Origin: Bacillota bacterium
GTDB taxonomy: Bacteria; Bacillota; Clostridia; Lachnospirales; Lachnospiraceae
DNA length: 64,000 nt
Direction of reading: 5' to 3'
Assembly: GCA_023386815.1 (NCBI GenBank)
Contig: JAEWIZ010000034.1
Coordinates: 62,001-126,000, forward strand
Shown here: positions 7,885 through 16,137 of the stretch, in pieces
Position numbering within the stretch: position 1 is the first letter of the stretch
Layout: the number at the start of each line of letters is the position of its first letter
The notes under the pieces: model-generated
Database searches by the model: none
The model's input: only the letters and a program-made list of their open reading frames with translations
What the model was told of the DNA's origin: nothing
Made by a program: the position numbers and the translations under genes

Positions 7885-9972
7885 ATGGAACAGCTGCTAT
7901 CAAATAAATTTTTAAAAGGATATGAGAATATAGAGAGTCCACTAAGTCATTTGGGAGAGTTCGTTTATCTACGAACCTATTCCAGATATATGGATGATAA
8001 AAAAAGAAGAGAACGGTGGTGGGAAACCGTTCGTCGAACCACAGAGTATAATGTGGAGTTAGGAATCCGATTCAAACAGAAGAATGGTCTTGAGATAGAT
8101 TGGGATCAGGAGATGAAAGAGGCCAAGATGCTATATGACCAGTTGTTTCAACTTAGAACATTTACTTCTGGTAGAACGCTATATATGGGTGGTACAGAGA
8201 TAGTAAAGGAATATCCTCTATCCAATTACAATTGTGCCTTTACTGACATAGAGTGTATGAGGGATTTGGTGGACGTATTTTATCTGTTAATGGTAGGCAG
8301 CGGAGTAGGAATTCGAATTGACAAAGCACATGTGAAAGCGTTACCCTCGGTGAGACATCTTGATATGGAAGGTGTGTACGATGTGGAGGCACGGCGATAT
8401 ACCCCCAAAGAGGAAATGGAACACACACAACTCATTATTCGTGAAGAGGAACCTGTGGAGGCAATTCTAAAGGTGGGTGACAGTAAGGAGGGCTGGTGTG
8501 AAGCCCTGGAGACCTATTTTGAACTCGTTACCCTAGAGCAGTATAGTCATATTCAAAAAATTGTACTTGACTATAGTTATGTGAGACCGGAGGGTGAACG
8601 TCTGAAGAGATTTGGTGGCAGAGCCTCAGGGCATACCTCAATCAAGCGCATGTTTGAAAAGATAAACCGTGTATTTTTAAGAAGAGAGGACAGAAGGCTT
8701 AAGAGTATAGATGTTCTTGATATAGCTACCATAATCAGTGAAAATGTGGTGTCCGGTGGTGTAAGGCGAAGTGCCATGATGGTGATCTGTGATGAAGATG
8801 ATGAAGAAGTGATTCGTGCTAAAAGGAATATTTACAAGGTGGTGGATGGAAATTGGATTGAAGATAAAGAGATTTCTCATCGCAAGATGAGTAATAACTC
8901 AATTCTCTATACACACAGACCTTCCCTTAACCGCATCACAGAAATTATCAACTCCATAAAAATCAATGGTGAACCAGGATTTATTAATGGGGCGGAAGCA
9001 TTTAGAAGAAAGCCAACCTTCCGTGGCTGTAATCCCTGCGGCGAGATATTACTCCAGTCGAAGCAGTGCTGTAATCTTACGACGAATAACTTGATGGCCT
9101 TTGTAAAAGAAGATAAGCTCGATAAAGAAAGCTTAATAGAAGTTATTAAGCTCTCCACAAGAGTTGCCATAAGAATGACTCTAGTGGAGGTTGAGTTGCC
9201 TCAGTGGAATAAAGTAATGCAGGAAGATCGTATTATCGGTGTTTCTCTTACCGGAATGATGGATATGCTAAACCGTACGGGAATGAGTTATGAGGACTTG
9301 GCAGAATTGTTATCGCAGCTGCGACAAGTGGTACATCAGGAAGGGTATCGGTATTGCAAGGAACTTGGAATTAAGGCGCCTCAGCTTATGACTACGATTA
9401 AACCAGAGGGGAGCTTATCCACGCTTCCTTGTGTAAGCTCCGGTATTCATTTTGCCCATTCCAATTATTACATCAGAAGAATTCGAATTGCTGCTACAGA
9501 TCCGCTTTACAAAATGATAGCAGAACAGGGCTCCTATCCGATTTATAATGAAGTAGGCCAGTCGGATGAGGATTGTTCGATTAAGGTAATTGAATTCCCG
9601 ATTAAAGCTCCAGAGGGAAGAACGAAGTATGAAGTAGGTGCCATTGAACAGTTAGAGCTTTATAAGCTTAGTATGCTATACTGGTCAGATCATAATTCCT
9701 CTATTACAGTCCATGTTCGTGAGAATGAATGGGAGGATGTAACTCAGTGGATTTATCATAATTTTGAGTACGTGGTTGGTATTACCTTGCTACCTCTGCT
9801 GGAAGAAACCTATCCTTTGTTACCCTATGAGTGTACCACGAAGGAAGACTACGAAAGCAGGGTAAAGAAGTTAAAGCCTATTGATTATGAACTTCTGGCT
9901 AAGTTAGATGATTCAGAAGAGCGGGAAATTATCGATAAAGAGTGTGCTACGGGTGCTTGCCCTATTCGGTAA
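7885..9972 (+). CDS. nrdJ: adenosylcobalamin-dependent ribonucleoside-triphosphate reductase (class II)
   Basis: Reduces ribonucleoside triphosphates to deoxyribonucleotides using a B12-derived radical, without oxygen dependence. The protein (about 695 residues) matches the monomeric Lactobacillus leichmannii type. It has NYNCAF near residue 117 (one redox cysteine), GSGVGIRIDKAHV, the radical-site motif NPCGE with a nearby CCNLTTNN (partner cysteine), and a C-terminal CATGAC shuttle pair in the last ten residues. The ATG at 7885 is favoured because GGAG lies six bases upstream; an ATG at 7873 is also in frame. Monocistronic, with a strong promoter and its own terminator. Strict dependence on B12 is implied. 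Confidence 0.93.
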   Translation: MEQLLSNKFLKGYENIESPLSHLGEFVYLRTYSRYMDDKKRRERWWETVRRTTEYNVELGIRFKQKNGLEIDWDQEMKEAKMLYDQLFQLRTFTSGRTLYMGGTEIVKEYPLSNYNCAFTDIECMRDLVDVFYLLMVGSGVGIRIDKAHVKALPSVRHLDMEGVYDVEARRYTPKEEMEHTQLIIREEEPVEAILKVGDSKEGWCEALETYFELVTLEQYSHIQKIVLDYSYVRPEGERLKRFGGRASGHTSIKRMFEKINRVFLRREDRRLKSIDVLDIATIISENVVSGGVRRSAMMVICDEDDEEVIRAKRNIYKVVDGNWIEDKEISHRKMSNNSILYTHRPSLNRITEIINSIKINGEPGFINGAEAFRRKPTFRGCNPCGEILLQSKQCCNLTTNNLMAFVKEDKLDKESLIEVIKLSTRVAIRMTLVEVELPQWNKVMQEDRIIGVSLTGMMDMLNRTGMSYEDLAELLSQLRQVVHQEGYRYCKELGIKAPQLMTTIKPEGSLSTLPCVSSGIHFAHSNYYIRRIRIAATDPLYKMIAEQGSYPIYNEVGQSDEDCSIKVIEFPIKAPEGRTKYEVGAIEQLELYKLSMLYWSDHNSSITVHVRENEWEDVTQWIYHNFEYVVGITLLPLLEETYPLLPYECTTKEDYESRVKKLKPIDYELLAKLDDSEEREIIDKECATGACPIR

Positions 9973-9985
9973 ATTAACAGCTATC

Positions 9986-10030
9986 AGAGCTATGACATCA
10001 AGGGATTGGTGCCATAGCTCTATTTAGTTT
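9986..10030 (+). terminator. intrinsic terminator of nrdJ
   Basis: AGAGCTATG pairs with CATAGCTCT across a 17-base loop and is followed by a short U-rich stretch. Confidence 0.75.
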
Positions 10031-10280
10031 GTTAAATGTCTGTAAAACTTGAAAATATATATTTAAGAAAAACAGTGAATCAGAAGAACTTCCTTTTTAG
10101 TTAAGCTAAGAGATATTTATTTGCTTCGTCGATCATCTGCATAATTCCTGTTTAAATAATGTGGTTGAAATAGAGTCTGTTTTAACTGCATTTTTATTGC
10201 CACAAATATTAGATATTAAAATTGTGCATAATTAACAAATTTGGTCGTAATAATTCTATTTATTTCCATAATTGGATCTA

Positions 10281-10309
10281 TTGTATTTTGTTCTTAGGAC
10301 TACTATACT
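10281..10309 (+). promoter_or_regulatory. modABC promoter candidate
   Basis: TTGTAT and TATACT are 17 bases apart; the start would fall near 10316. The rest of the 463-base gap (10031-10280) is A/T-rich and shows no gene or clear structure. Confidence 0.6.
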
Positions 10310-10320
10310 TTGAGATAACA

Positions 10321-10350
10321 AAACGTGATAAAACGTGACTAAACGTATTA
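10321..10350. promoter_or_regulatory. triple 10-bp direct repeat, candidate operator of the mod operon
   Basis: Three head-to-tail 10-mers AAACGTGATA, AAACGTGACT and AAACGTATTA begin just after the predicted transcription start. The core AAACGT recurs at exactly one helical turn, so a protein could bind the same DNA face three times. The obvious candidate regulator is the convergent HTH/binding-fold protein encoded at 13409-14368, which is inference only. Confidence 0.55.
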
Positions 10351-10435
10351 AAAAGCAAGCAACTAGTCAAACATGGCAAAAGTTAATGAATTATAAGGGA
10401 GTGGAAACAGAAAAAAATAATTGGAGGATGATATT

Positions 10436-11221
10436 ATGAAGCTTATAAAAAGGTTGATTTCACTATCTGTATTAGTTGCAATTTTATTTTCATTACTCTC
10501 CGTGAACGTCTTTGCAAAAACAACAACGAAATATTCATTGATGATATCAGCCGCAGCAAGCACAGCAGATGCGATGGAGGATATTGCAAGGCTATATCAT
10601 AAAAAGTATCCGAATGTTACTTTGACCTTCAATTATGGCTCTTCAGGTTCTTTGCAAAAGCAGATCGAGCAAGGATCCCCAGCAGATGTATTTATTTCTG
10701 CAGCGACAAAGCAAATGAATGCACTAAAAGATGAAAAACTGTTATATAACAATACGATAAGAACCATTGCTTACAATAAGGTCGTGCTAATTGTACCAGA
10801 GGATTCTAGACTAAGCCTGAAGAAATTTTCCGACTTAACTAGCTCTGCTGTAGACATTGTCGCGTTGGGTGAGCCATCAAGTGTTCCAGCAGGACAATAC
10901 GGACAGGAAGTACTTACATATTATGGAGTTCTTAACGCTGTAAAGAAAAAGGCTGTATATGCAAAGGATGTTACCGAGGTTCTGACTTGGGTGGAACGTG
11001 GGAATGCAGAGGCCGGAATTGTCTACCGTACCGATGCAATTAATTCCACAAAGGTAAAGATCGTAGCTACAGCACCTTCCTTCACCCATACCAAAGTAGA
11101 ATATCCCGCAGCTGTTATAAAAGACAGTAAGCATCCCAAAGTAGCAAATACCTTCGTGAAGTTCTTGGACACTGTTGAGGCTCAGGAAGTATTAGATCAC
11201 TATGGATTTACCTTTGACTAA
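10436..11221 (+). CDS. modA: molybdate ABC transporter, substrate-binding protein
   Basis: Extracytoplasmic receptor that captures molybdate (or tungstate) for ModBC. 261 residues with a signal peptide ending near SVNVFA and no lipobox cysteine. The mature start SLMISAAASTADAM and the motifs TFNYGSSGSLQKQIEQG and PADVFISA are characteristic of ModA and supply oxyanion-binding Ser and backbone groups. The ATG sits eight bases after GGAGG; a TTG at 10421 is too close to be used. First gene of modABC and adjacent to the nif cluster, where molybdenum is needed for FeMo-cofactor. In a Gram-positive cell, absence of a lipid anchor is slightly unusual. Confidence 0.93.
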   Translation: MKLIKRLISLSVLVAILFSLLSVNVFAKTTTKYSLMISAAASTADAMEDIARLYHKKYPNVTLTFNYGSSGSLQKQIEQGSPADVFISAATKQMNALKDEKLLYNNTIRTIAYNKVVLIVPEDSRLSLKKFSDLTSSAVDIVALGEPSSVPAGQYGQEVLTYYGVLNAVKKKAVYAKDVTEVLTWVERGNAEAGIVYRTDAINSTKVKIVATAPSFTHTKVEYPAAVIKDSKHPKVANTFVKFLDTVEAQEVLDHYGFTFD

Positions 11222-11372
11222 AATAAGTAATAGAAAACTAATATAGCAATCGTAATAAGAATATTGATATGAGCAGATATCATAATCTTAAGAGCAAAAG
11301 AAGGTACTAGCTATGGCAGGTGCTCATTCTAATATACCTATGGAATCGAATTCTAGATAAGGAGCTGGAACT

Positions 11373-12059
11373 ATGGAATTAGATATATCACCACTCTTTG
11401 TATCTGTAAAAACAACCTTAGCTGCAACGATAATTACCTTTGTGCTGGGATTATTGGCTGCTTATTGGATGGCAGGCTATCGAAAAAAGCTGAAGGGGTT
11501 CCTTGATGGCATCTTCATTCTTCCTATGGTTTTACCTCCAACTGTAGTAGGTTTTCTCTTGCTGGTACTGGTAGGCAGGAGAGGGCCAATAGGAAGGATA
11601 ATGCAGTACTTTGATACCAACATTATATTTTCCTGGAGTGCAACGGTAATTGCGGCAGTAGTAGTTTCCTTCCCAATGATGTATAAAACGGCAAAGGGAG
11701 CTTTTGAACAGATTGACCCAAATATACTCTACGCGGCAAGAACCCTGGGGGTACCTGAGTGGAAGATTTTTATAAAGGTGAGCATACCGTTAGCTTGGCC
11801 GGGAATTGTAGCGGGAGGTATCCTCGCCTTTGCAAGAGCCTTGGGAGAGTTTGGAGCAACTATGATGCTGGCAGGAAATATTCCCGGAAGAACACAGACC
11901 ATACCCATGGCAATTTATTTTGCGGTGGAGGGTGGCAATGAGAATCTGGCTTACCTATGGGTAGCATTGATTATGATAATCTCCTTCTTTGTGATTTTCC
12001 TTATGAACTACTGGCTGGAGTATCAACAGAAGTTTATCAGAGGAAGACAAGGGAAGTAA
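11373..12059 (+). CDS. modB: molybdate ABC transporter, permease
   Basis: Membrane channel subunit of the molybdate importer, 228 residues with about five or six helices. The ModB/CysT-type permease loop is visible (AARTLGVPEWKIFIKVSIPL, the EAA motif that docks onto the ATPase) together with PMVLPPTVVGFLLL and GATMMLAGNIPGRT, both typical of ModB. AAGGAGCTGG precedes the ATG. It lies 151 bases after modA in the same orientation. Confidence 0.94.
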   Translation: MELDISPLFVSVKTTLAATIITFVLGLLAAYWMAGYRKKLKGFLDGIFILPMVLPPTVVGFLLLVLVGRRGPIGRIMQYFDTNIIFSWSATVIAAVVVSFPMMYKTAKGAFEQIDPNILYAARTLGVPEWKIFIKVSIPLAWPGIVAGGILAFARALGEFGATMMLAGNIPGRTQTIPMAIYFAVEGGNENLAYLWVALIMIISFFVIFLMNYWLEYQQKFIRGRQGK

Positions 12060-12102
12060 AAATAGTTGGCTGCAAAAGTCACTGCCAAAGATTGAACTAT
12101 TT

Positions 12103-12142
12103 ACACTCGAAGAATGTGAAAAGGTACTTCTTCTAAGAGTGT
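12103..12142 (+). other. hairpin between modB and modC
   Basis: ACACTC (12103) pairs with GAGTGT (12137) and AAGAA with TTCTT inside it. There is no T-run, so it is more likely an mRNA-stability or processing structure than a terminator. Confidence 0.4.
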
Positions 12143-12183
12143 TTGAGTCTATTCATTAATAGGTTAACAAATGAAAGGCATGG

Positions 12184-13251
12184 GTGCTGGATTTGAGTTT
12201 AATAGTAAATATTAAAAAGAAATTGAAAGGCTTTCAACTCATGGTTGACTTTGAAGCGGATCATGATATTCTAGGTGTTTTGGGTGCCTCTGGCTCGGGG
12301 AAAAGTATGACCCTTCGCTGCATAGCAGGGATTGAAACTCCTGATGAAGGTAAAATAGTATTAAATGGCCGTACTCTGTTTGATTCTGAGAGAAGAATTA
12401 ACCTATCCTGCCAGCAGCGAAAGGTTGGGTTCTTATTTCAGAATTATGCACTCTACCCCCATATGACAGTGGAGAAGAACATAGGATTTGCCTTAAGTGG
12501 ATTAACTAGTGATCAAAGAGCAAAGAAGGTGCAAAAAGCGATAGAAATGATGCATCTAAAGAATCTGGAGAAACGATATCCGACGGAATTATCCGGGGGG
12601 CAGCAGCAGAGAGTTGCTTTAGCCAGAGCCCTAGTGGTTGAGCCGGAGGTATTATTATTGGATGAACCGTTCTCAGCACTTGATGAGTATTTAAGAAACC
12701 AGATGGTAAATCAATTAATGGAAACTCTCAGCGACTATCAGGGGGTGACTCTTTTTGTGACACACAACATGGAGGAGGCTTATCGTTTGTGTAAGCAAAT
12801 TATGGTGATTGACCAAGGTAAAAAAGAGGCTTGCAAAGAAAGAGATGACATTTTCATGCATCCTACCACCTTGCCTGTAGCGCAGGTTACCGGTTGCAAA
12901 AACATTTCAACTGTAAGGATATTGCCGGATGGCAGGATTGAAGCCAACGAATGGGGAATTAAGCTGTGGACTCCAGGAAACTGCTCGAGAATAGCTCATG
13001 TGGGAATTCGGGCGAATCATATCAAGATGGCTGAGAAGGCCGGGAAAAATGTCTTCGAATTATGGCCGGTATATACCAATGAAGCACCATTTCGTATCAC
13101 CGTATATCTGAGTAGAGTACAACCAAAGTCAAATTCCAGGGATTTCGTACTCCAGTGGGAGATGTCAAAAGATCGATGGGTAGAGTTGAAGGACTATCCC
13201 TTACCCTGGAAGGTATATTTTGATCCCGAAAAGTTAATTTGCATTTCTTAG
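12184..13251 (+). CDS. modC: molybdate ABC transporter, ATP-binding protein
   Basis: ATPase that drives molybdate import, 355 residues. Walker A GASGSGKS near residue 36, signature LSGGQQQRVALARAL, Walker B LLLDEPFSALD and the H-loop THNMEEAY are all intact. Beyond residue 230 lies a C-terminal domain in the position of the ModC molybdate-binding (TOBE/MOP) domain, but it is divergent. The gene starts with GTG; AAAGG lies just upstream, and the ATGs nearby are out of frame. Last gene of modABC, followed by a terminator shared with the convergent regulator gene. Confidence 0.93.
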   Translation: MLDLSLIVNIKKKLKGFQLMVDFEADHDILGVLGASGSGKSMTLRCIAGIETPDEGKIVLNGRTLFDSERRINLSCQQRKVGFLFQNYALYPHMTVEKNIGFALSGLTSDQRAKKVQKAIEMMHLKNLEKRYPTELSGGQQQRVALARALVVEPEVLLLDEPFSALDEYLRNQMVNQLMETLSDYQGVTLFVTHNMEEAYRLCKQIMVIDQGKKEACKERDDIFMHPTTLPVAQVTGCKNISTVRILPDGRIEANEWGIKLWTPGNCSRIAHVGIRANHIKMAEKAGKNVFELWPVYTNEAPFRITVYLSRVQPKSNSRDFVLQWEMSKDRWVELKDYPLPWKVYFDPEKLICIS

Positions 13252-13347
13252 AAACACATTCAAAGAATGAATATTTTAAAAAAAGGATATGAGTATTTAA
13301 GGATATTAATATTCAATAAGATAGATATCAGTAAGGTTATGTAAGAA

Positions 13348-13406
13348 AATGGGTTATTGTAAAATGTTGATTTTATTAAATCAGGATTTTACAACAGCCC
13401 ATTTCA
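13348..13406. terminator. bidirectional terminator between modC and the regulator gene
   Basis: AAATGGG (13348) pairs with CCCATTT (13398), continued inward by TTGTAAAAT/ATTTTACAA and GATTT/AAATC. The stem is long, near-symmetric and A/T-rich, and lies between two convergent genes. Confidence 0.75.
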
Positions 13407-13408
13407 AT

Positions 13409-14368
13409 TTAAATCTCTTCTATTTCACCGATTCGATCTAGTATATATCCACCTAAGCCAGACAATTCCTGTTTAAAATTCTTAGAATTTATTACATTGA
13501 GGATTGCTCTAAATTCAGGGCGATCCATGTCTTCTTTTCGGAACACGATATCCAATTGTTCCGCCTGCAGTGGGATAAAATCGATACCACTAACCTGGAG
13601 AGCTGATTTTTCATTCCCAAGGCCTATGTCTGCGCCTCCTCGTGCAACTGTACTTGCTATCGCGAGATGGGAGGTGCTTTCCCGGTGGTAACCTGGTATC
13701 GTATTTGCGTTAATGCCTAGCCTTTTTAGATGTCCGTCCAAAAGAATTCTGGTTCCGCTTCCTTTTTCCCGGTTAATCATAGTAATATCATTTCTCTTTA
13801 AATCCTCCCAGCCTTGGATCCCTTTTGGATTTCCTTTTGGGACGTAGAAACCTTGATACCTGCTGACCAGATGTACTAGTACGGAAGGTATGCCTGGAAG
13901 CAATCTTTTCACATAAGGTATATTATATTGATTTGATTCAGGATCCCAAAGGTGTACTGTTGTTAGATGAACCGACCCATGATACAGGGAATACAAGCCA
14001 TTATAACTGCCCTCAAAGGAGCGTAAGACTGAGAAGCGCCCAGTGCCTGTTTCCAGATAGCGCGTGATGAGATCCAGTATGATGTCTTGGCCGCAAAGGA
14101 TGACAGGAGCCGTTGTATTGTTGTTGACAGTTAATCCCTGGTATGTCTGTGGAGGTGAGGAGGGAAAGGAAGCTCCAATCTTGGCAGATGAAGGTGCTGT
14201 CTGGGTTCTCTCCTTATATTCCATCACATCCTTAAAGTCAATTCTCACCTTTTTTCCCACTTTATAAGAATTCAATTCACCGCGCTTAATCAATTCGTAC
14301 ACAGTATTCTTTGCAATTTTCAACATATCGGCTACTTCTTGCGTGGTCAGTACAGAGTTTTGATCCAT
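13409..14368 (-). CDS. HTH (excisionase type) plus periplasmic-binding-fold regulator, probably molybdate-responsive
   Basis: 319-residue protein with an N-terminal excisionase/MerR-like winged helix (TTQEVADMLKIAKNTVYELI, residues about 8-55). Residues about 85-310 resemble the PBP_like domain related to molybdate/tungstate-binding proteins (GSVHLTTVHLWDPE, INREKGSGTRILLD, GNEKSAL). Proteins of this architecture stand beside mod genes in many clostridia and substitute for ModE, so sensing of molybdate or tungstate and control of modABC and perhaps nif is a reasonable inference. It is convergent with modABC and divergent from nifH. A poor alternative is a membrane-free binding protein with no DNA role. 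Confidence 0.85.
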   Translation of the reverse strand: MDQNSVLTTQEVADMLKIAKNTVYELIKRGELNSYKVGKKVRIDFKDVMEYKERTQTAPSSAKIGASFPSSPPQTYQGLTVNNNTTAPVILCGQDIILDLITRYLETGTGRFSVLRSFEGSYNGLYSLYHGSVHLTTVHLWDPESNQYNIPYVKRLLPGIPSVLVHLVSRYQGFYVPKGNPKGIQGWEDLKRNDITMINREKGSGTRILLDGHLKRLGINANTIPGYHRESTSHLAIASTVARGGADIGLGNEKSALQVSGIDFIPLQAEQLDIVFRKEDMDRPEFRAILNVINSKNFKQELSGLGGYILDRIGEIEEI

Positions 14369-14511
14369 GATAATCTCCCATTGTATTTAAGAATATTTAA
14401 TGATCTGTTTGGTATTATAGCCTTTATTTCATATAAAATCAAATAATACTGAACAAACCAATGACCACTAGTGTAAATTGTGCAAAAACATCTTCTACCA
14501 GCCGTATAAAT

Positions 14512-14540
14512 TTGACAAAACCATGTATTGAAAGTGTTAT
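14512..14540 (+). promoter_or_regulatory. sigma-A-like promoter of the nif operon
   Basis: TTGACA and TGTTAT are separated by exactly 17 bases; the predicted start is near 14547. No sigma-54 (-24/-12) element was found in the 479-base gap before nifH, so an NifA/RpoN type of control is unlikely. Confidence 0.6.
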
Positions 14541-14546
14541 GTACTG

Positions 14547-14700
14547 ATGATAGAATTGCAACCATAGAAATTATCCATCCGAAAGAAATGGTTCAAGAAG
14601 GAATGCTCCAATCGGGTAACTCTTCATCCTTCGGATATAACGAAGACCTCTATCAGACAGAGACGTCATTACAACTAATGTAATGACGTTTTTTTTGTTT
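14547..14700 (+). promoter_or_regulatory. structured nifH leader with intrinsic terminator (attenuator candidate)
   Basis: AACCAT (14560) can pair with ATGGTT (14588); the loop between them contains ATCCGAA (14577), which is perfectly complementary to TTCGGAT (14630), so a pseudoknot is possible. A competing pairing joins GAAGGAATG (14598) to CATCCTTC. A small hairpin (CTCT 14648 / AGAG 14659) leads directly into a terminator: ACGTCATTAC (14663), loop AACTAAT, GTAATGACGT (14680), then eight T. The terminator lies about 150 bases before nifH, so read-through must be regulated. I cannot match it to a known riboswitch or to the ANTAR hexaloop consensus. Confidence 0.6.
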
Positions 14701-14847
14701 AAGGCATAAATGTTTCAGCATTTGGACTCATTTGTTTCCCAAAGGGGTTTCGCATAATCTTTCTTACGGGTAATTCAGGAAAATTTACGTACAGATTTTC
14801 TTGTAGCTGTTACTTTGACAACGGAACAATATTAGGAGGTAAGGAAT

Positions 14848-15669
14848 ATGAGACAGGTTGCAATTTACGGAAAAGGCGGAATTGGTAAATCTACTACAAC
14901 ACAGAACCTAACAGCCGGCTTGGGAGAAATGGGAAAGAATATAATGATCGTTGGCTGTGATCCCAAAGCGGATTCTACCAGATTAATTCTAGGTGGTTTA
15001 GCGCAAAAGACAGTACTGGACACCCTTCGGGAGGAAGGTGAGGATATTGATCTTAGTTACATTATGAAAAACGGCTTTGCAAACATTCGTTGTGTGGAAT
15101 CCGGTGGTCCGGAACCAGGAGTTGGATGCGCAGGACGCGGTATTATTACATCGATTAACCTGCTGGAGCAGTTGGGTGCCTACACTGACGACCTTGATTA
15201 TGTATTCTACGATGTACTTGGTGACGTTGTATGCGGTGGTTTCGCAATGCCAATTCGTGAAGGAAAAGCACAGGAGATTTATATCGTTGCATCCGGGGAA
15301 ATGATGGCGCTGTATGCGGCCAACAATATTTCCAAGGGAATTCAAAAGTATGCAAATACTGGTGGTGTCAGACTTGGAGGCATCATCTGTAACTCCAGAA
15401 AGGTAGATGGTGAGGCAGAGTTAGTATCAGCCTTTGCGAAGGAGTTGGGATCCCAGATGATCCACTTTGTTCCAAGAGATAATATGGTTCAAAGAGCGGA
15501 GATCAATAAGAAGACGGTAATTGACTTTGATGCTACGGTAAATCAGGCAGATGAGTATCGGCAGTTAGCACAGAAGATCGATGGTAATGATTTGTTCGTT
15601 ATTCCAAAGCCAATGAAGCAGGAGCGATTGGAAGAACTGTTGATGGAGCATGGTATTTTGGATCTTTAA
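14848..15669 (+). CDS. nifH: nitrogenase iron protein (dinitrogenase reductase)
   Basis: ATP-dependent electron donor to the MoFe protein; homodimer bridged by one 4Fe-4S cluster. 273 residues, normal for clostridial NifH. P-loop GKGGIGKS at residues 8-15, switch region VGCDPKADST, and cluster ligands Cys94 (GVGCAGRG) and Cys129 (GDVVCGGF). Arg97, the site that DraT ADP-ribosylates in other bacteria, is conserved, but no draT is nearby and NifI proteins are present instead. AGGAGG precedes the ATG. First structural gene of the operon, after a long structured leader. Confidence 0.98.
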   Translation: MRQVAIYGKGGIGKSTTTQNLTAGLGEMGKNIMIVGCDPKADSTRLILGGLAQKTVLDTLREEGEDIDLSYIMKNGFANIRCVESGGPEPGVGCAGRGIITSINLLEQLGAYTDDLDYVFYDVLGDVVCGGFAMPIREGKAQEIYIVASGEMMALYAANNISKGIQKYANTGGVRLGGIICNSRKVDGEAELVSAFAKELGSQMIHFVPRDNMVQRAEINKKTVIDFDATVNQADEYRQLAQKIDGNDLFVIPKPMKQERLEELLMEHGILDL

Positions 15670-15720
15670 AATGATAGAGCAGATACCAAATTCATAGGGA
15701 TCAGTAGAAGGGAGAATTTT

Positions 15721-16047
15721 ATGTTATTAGTAAGAGCAATCATTCGTCCGGAAAAGGTAGGAACTGTATTATCGGAATTATTATCGGCAGGCTTTCCTGC
15801 GGTAACCAAGATGGATGTTTACGGACGCGGCAAACAAAAGGGTGTTAAGGTTGGCGAGGTGTTTTATGATGAAATACCAAAGGAAATGCTTTTAATGGTA
15901 GTAGATGAGAATGATAAGGATGATGTGGTTAAGATCATCATGAAATATGCAAGAACCGGAGATAACGGTAACTTTGGCGATGGTAGAATTTTCGTAAGCC
16001 CGGTAGAAGAGGCGTATACCATTAGTACCAAGAAAAAAGGCTTATAG
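15721..16047 (+). CDS. nifI1: PII-family nitrogenase regulator NifI1
   Basis: GlnB-like signalling protein, 108 residues. In methanogens and anaerobic bacteria NifI1 and NifI2 form a complex that binds the MoFe protein and switches nitrogenase off in ammonium, released by 2-oxoglutarate and ATP. PII features: MLLVRAIIRPEKVGTVLSEL at the start, the T-loop segment from DVYGRGKQKG to VFYDEIPKEML, and the nucleotide-binding NFGDGRIFVSPVEEAY. It lacks the uridylylated T-loop tyrosine context of GlnB. Position between nifH and nifD is diagnostic. Confidence 0.94.
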   Translation: MLLVRAIIRPEKVGTVLSELLSAGFPAVTKMDVYGRGKQKGVKVGEVFYDEIPKEMLLMVVDENDKDDVVKIIMKYARTGDNGNFGDGRIFVSPVEEAYTISTKKKGL

Positions 16048-16137
16048 TGTAAATTGTATAAATGGTGAAATTTTTCATGCAGTTGGTGTGAATCTGAGCT
16101 TCTCAATGAAAAGTTTTATTAGAAAGGAGGATTGGTC

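Noticed and set aside
14369..14847. Sigma-54 promoter or NifA site for nifH
   Set aside because: No TGGCAC-N5-TTGC-like sequence was found; a sigma-A-like pair with 17-base spacing is present instead.
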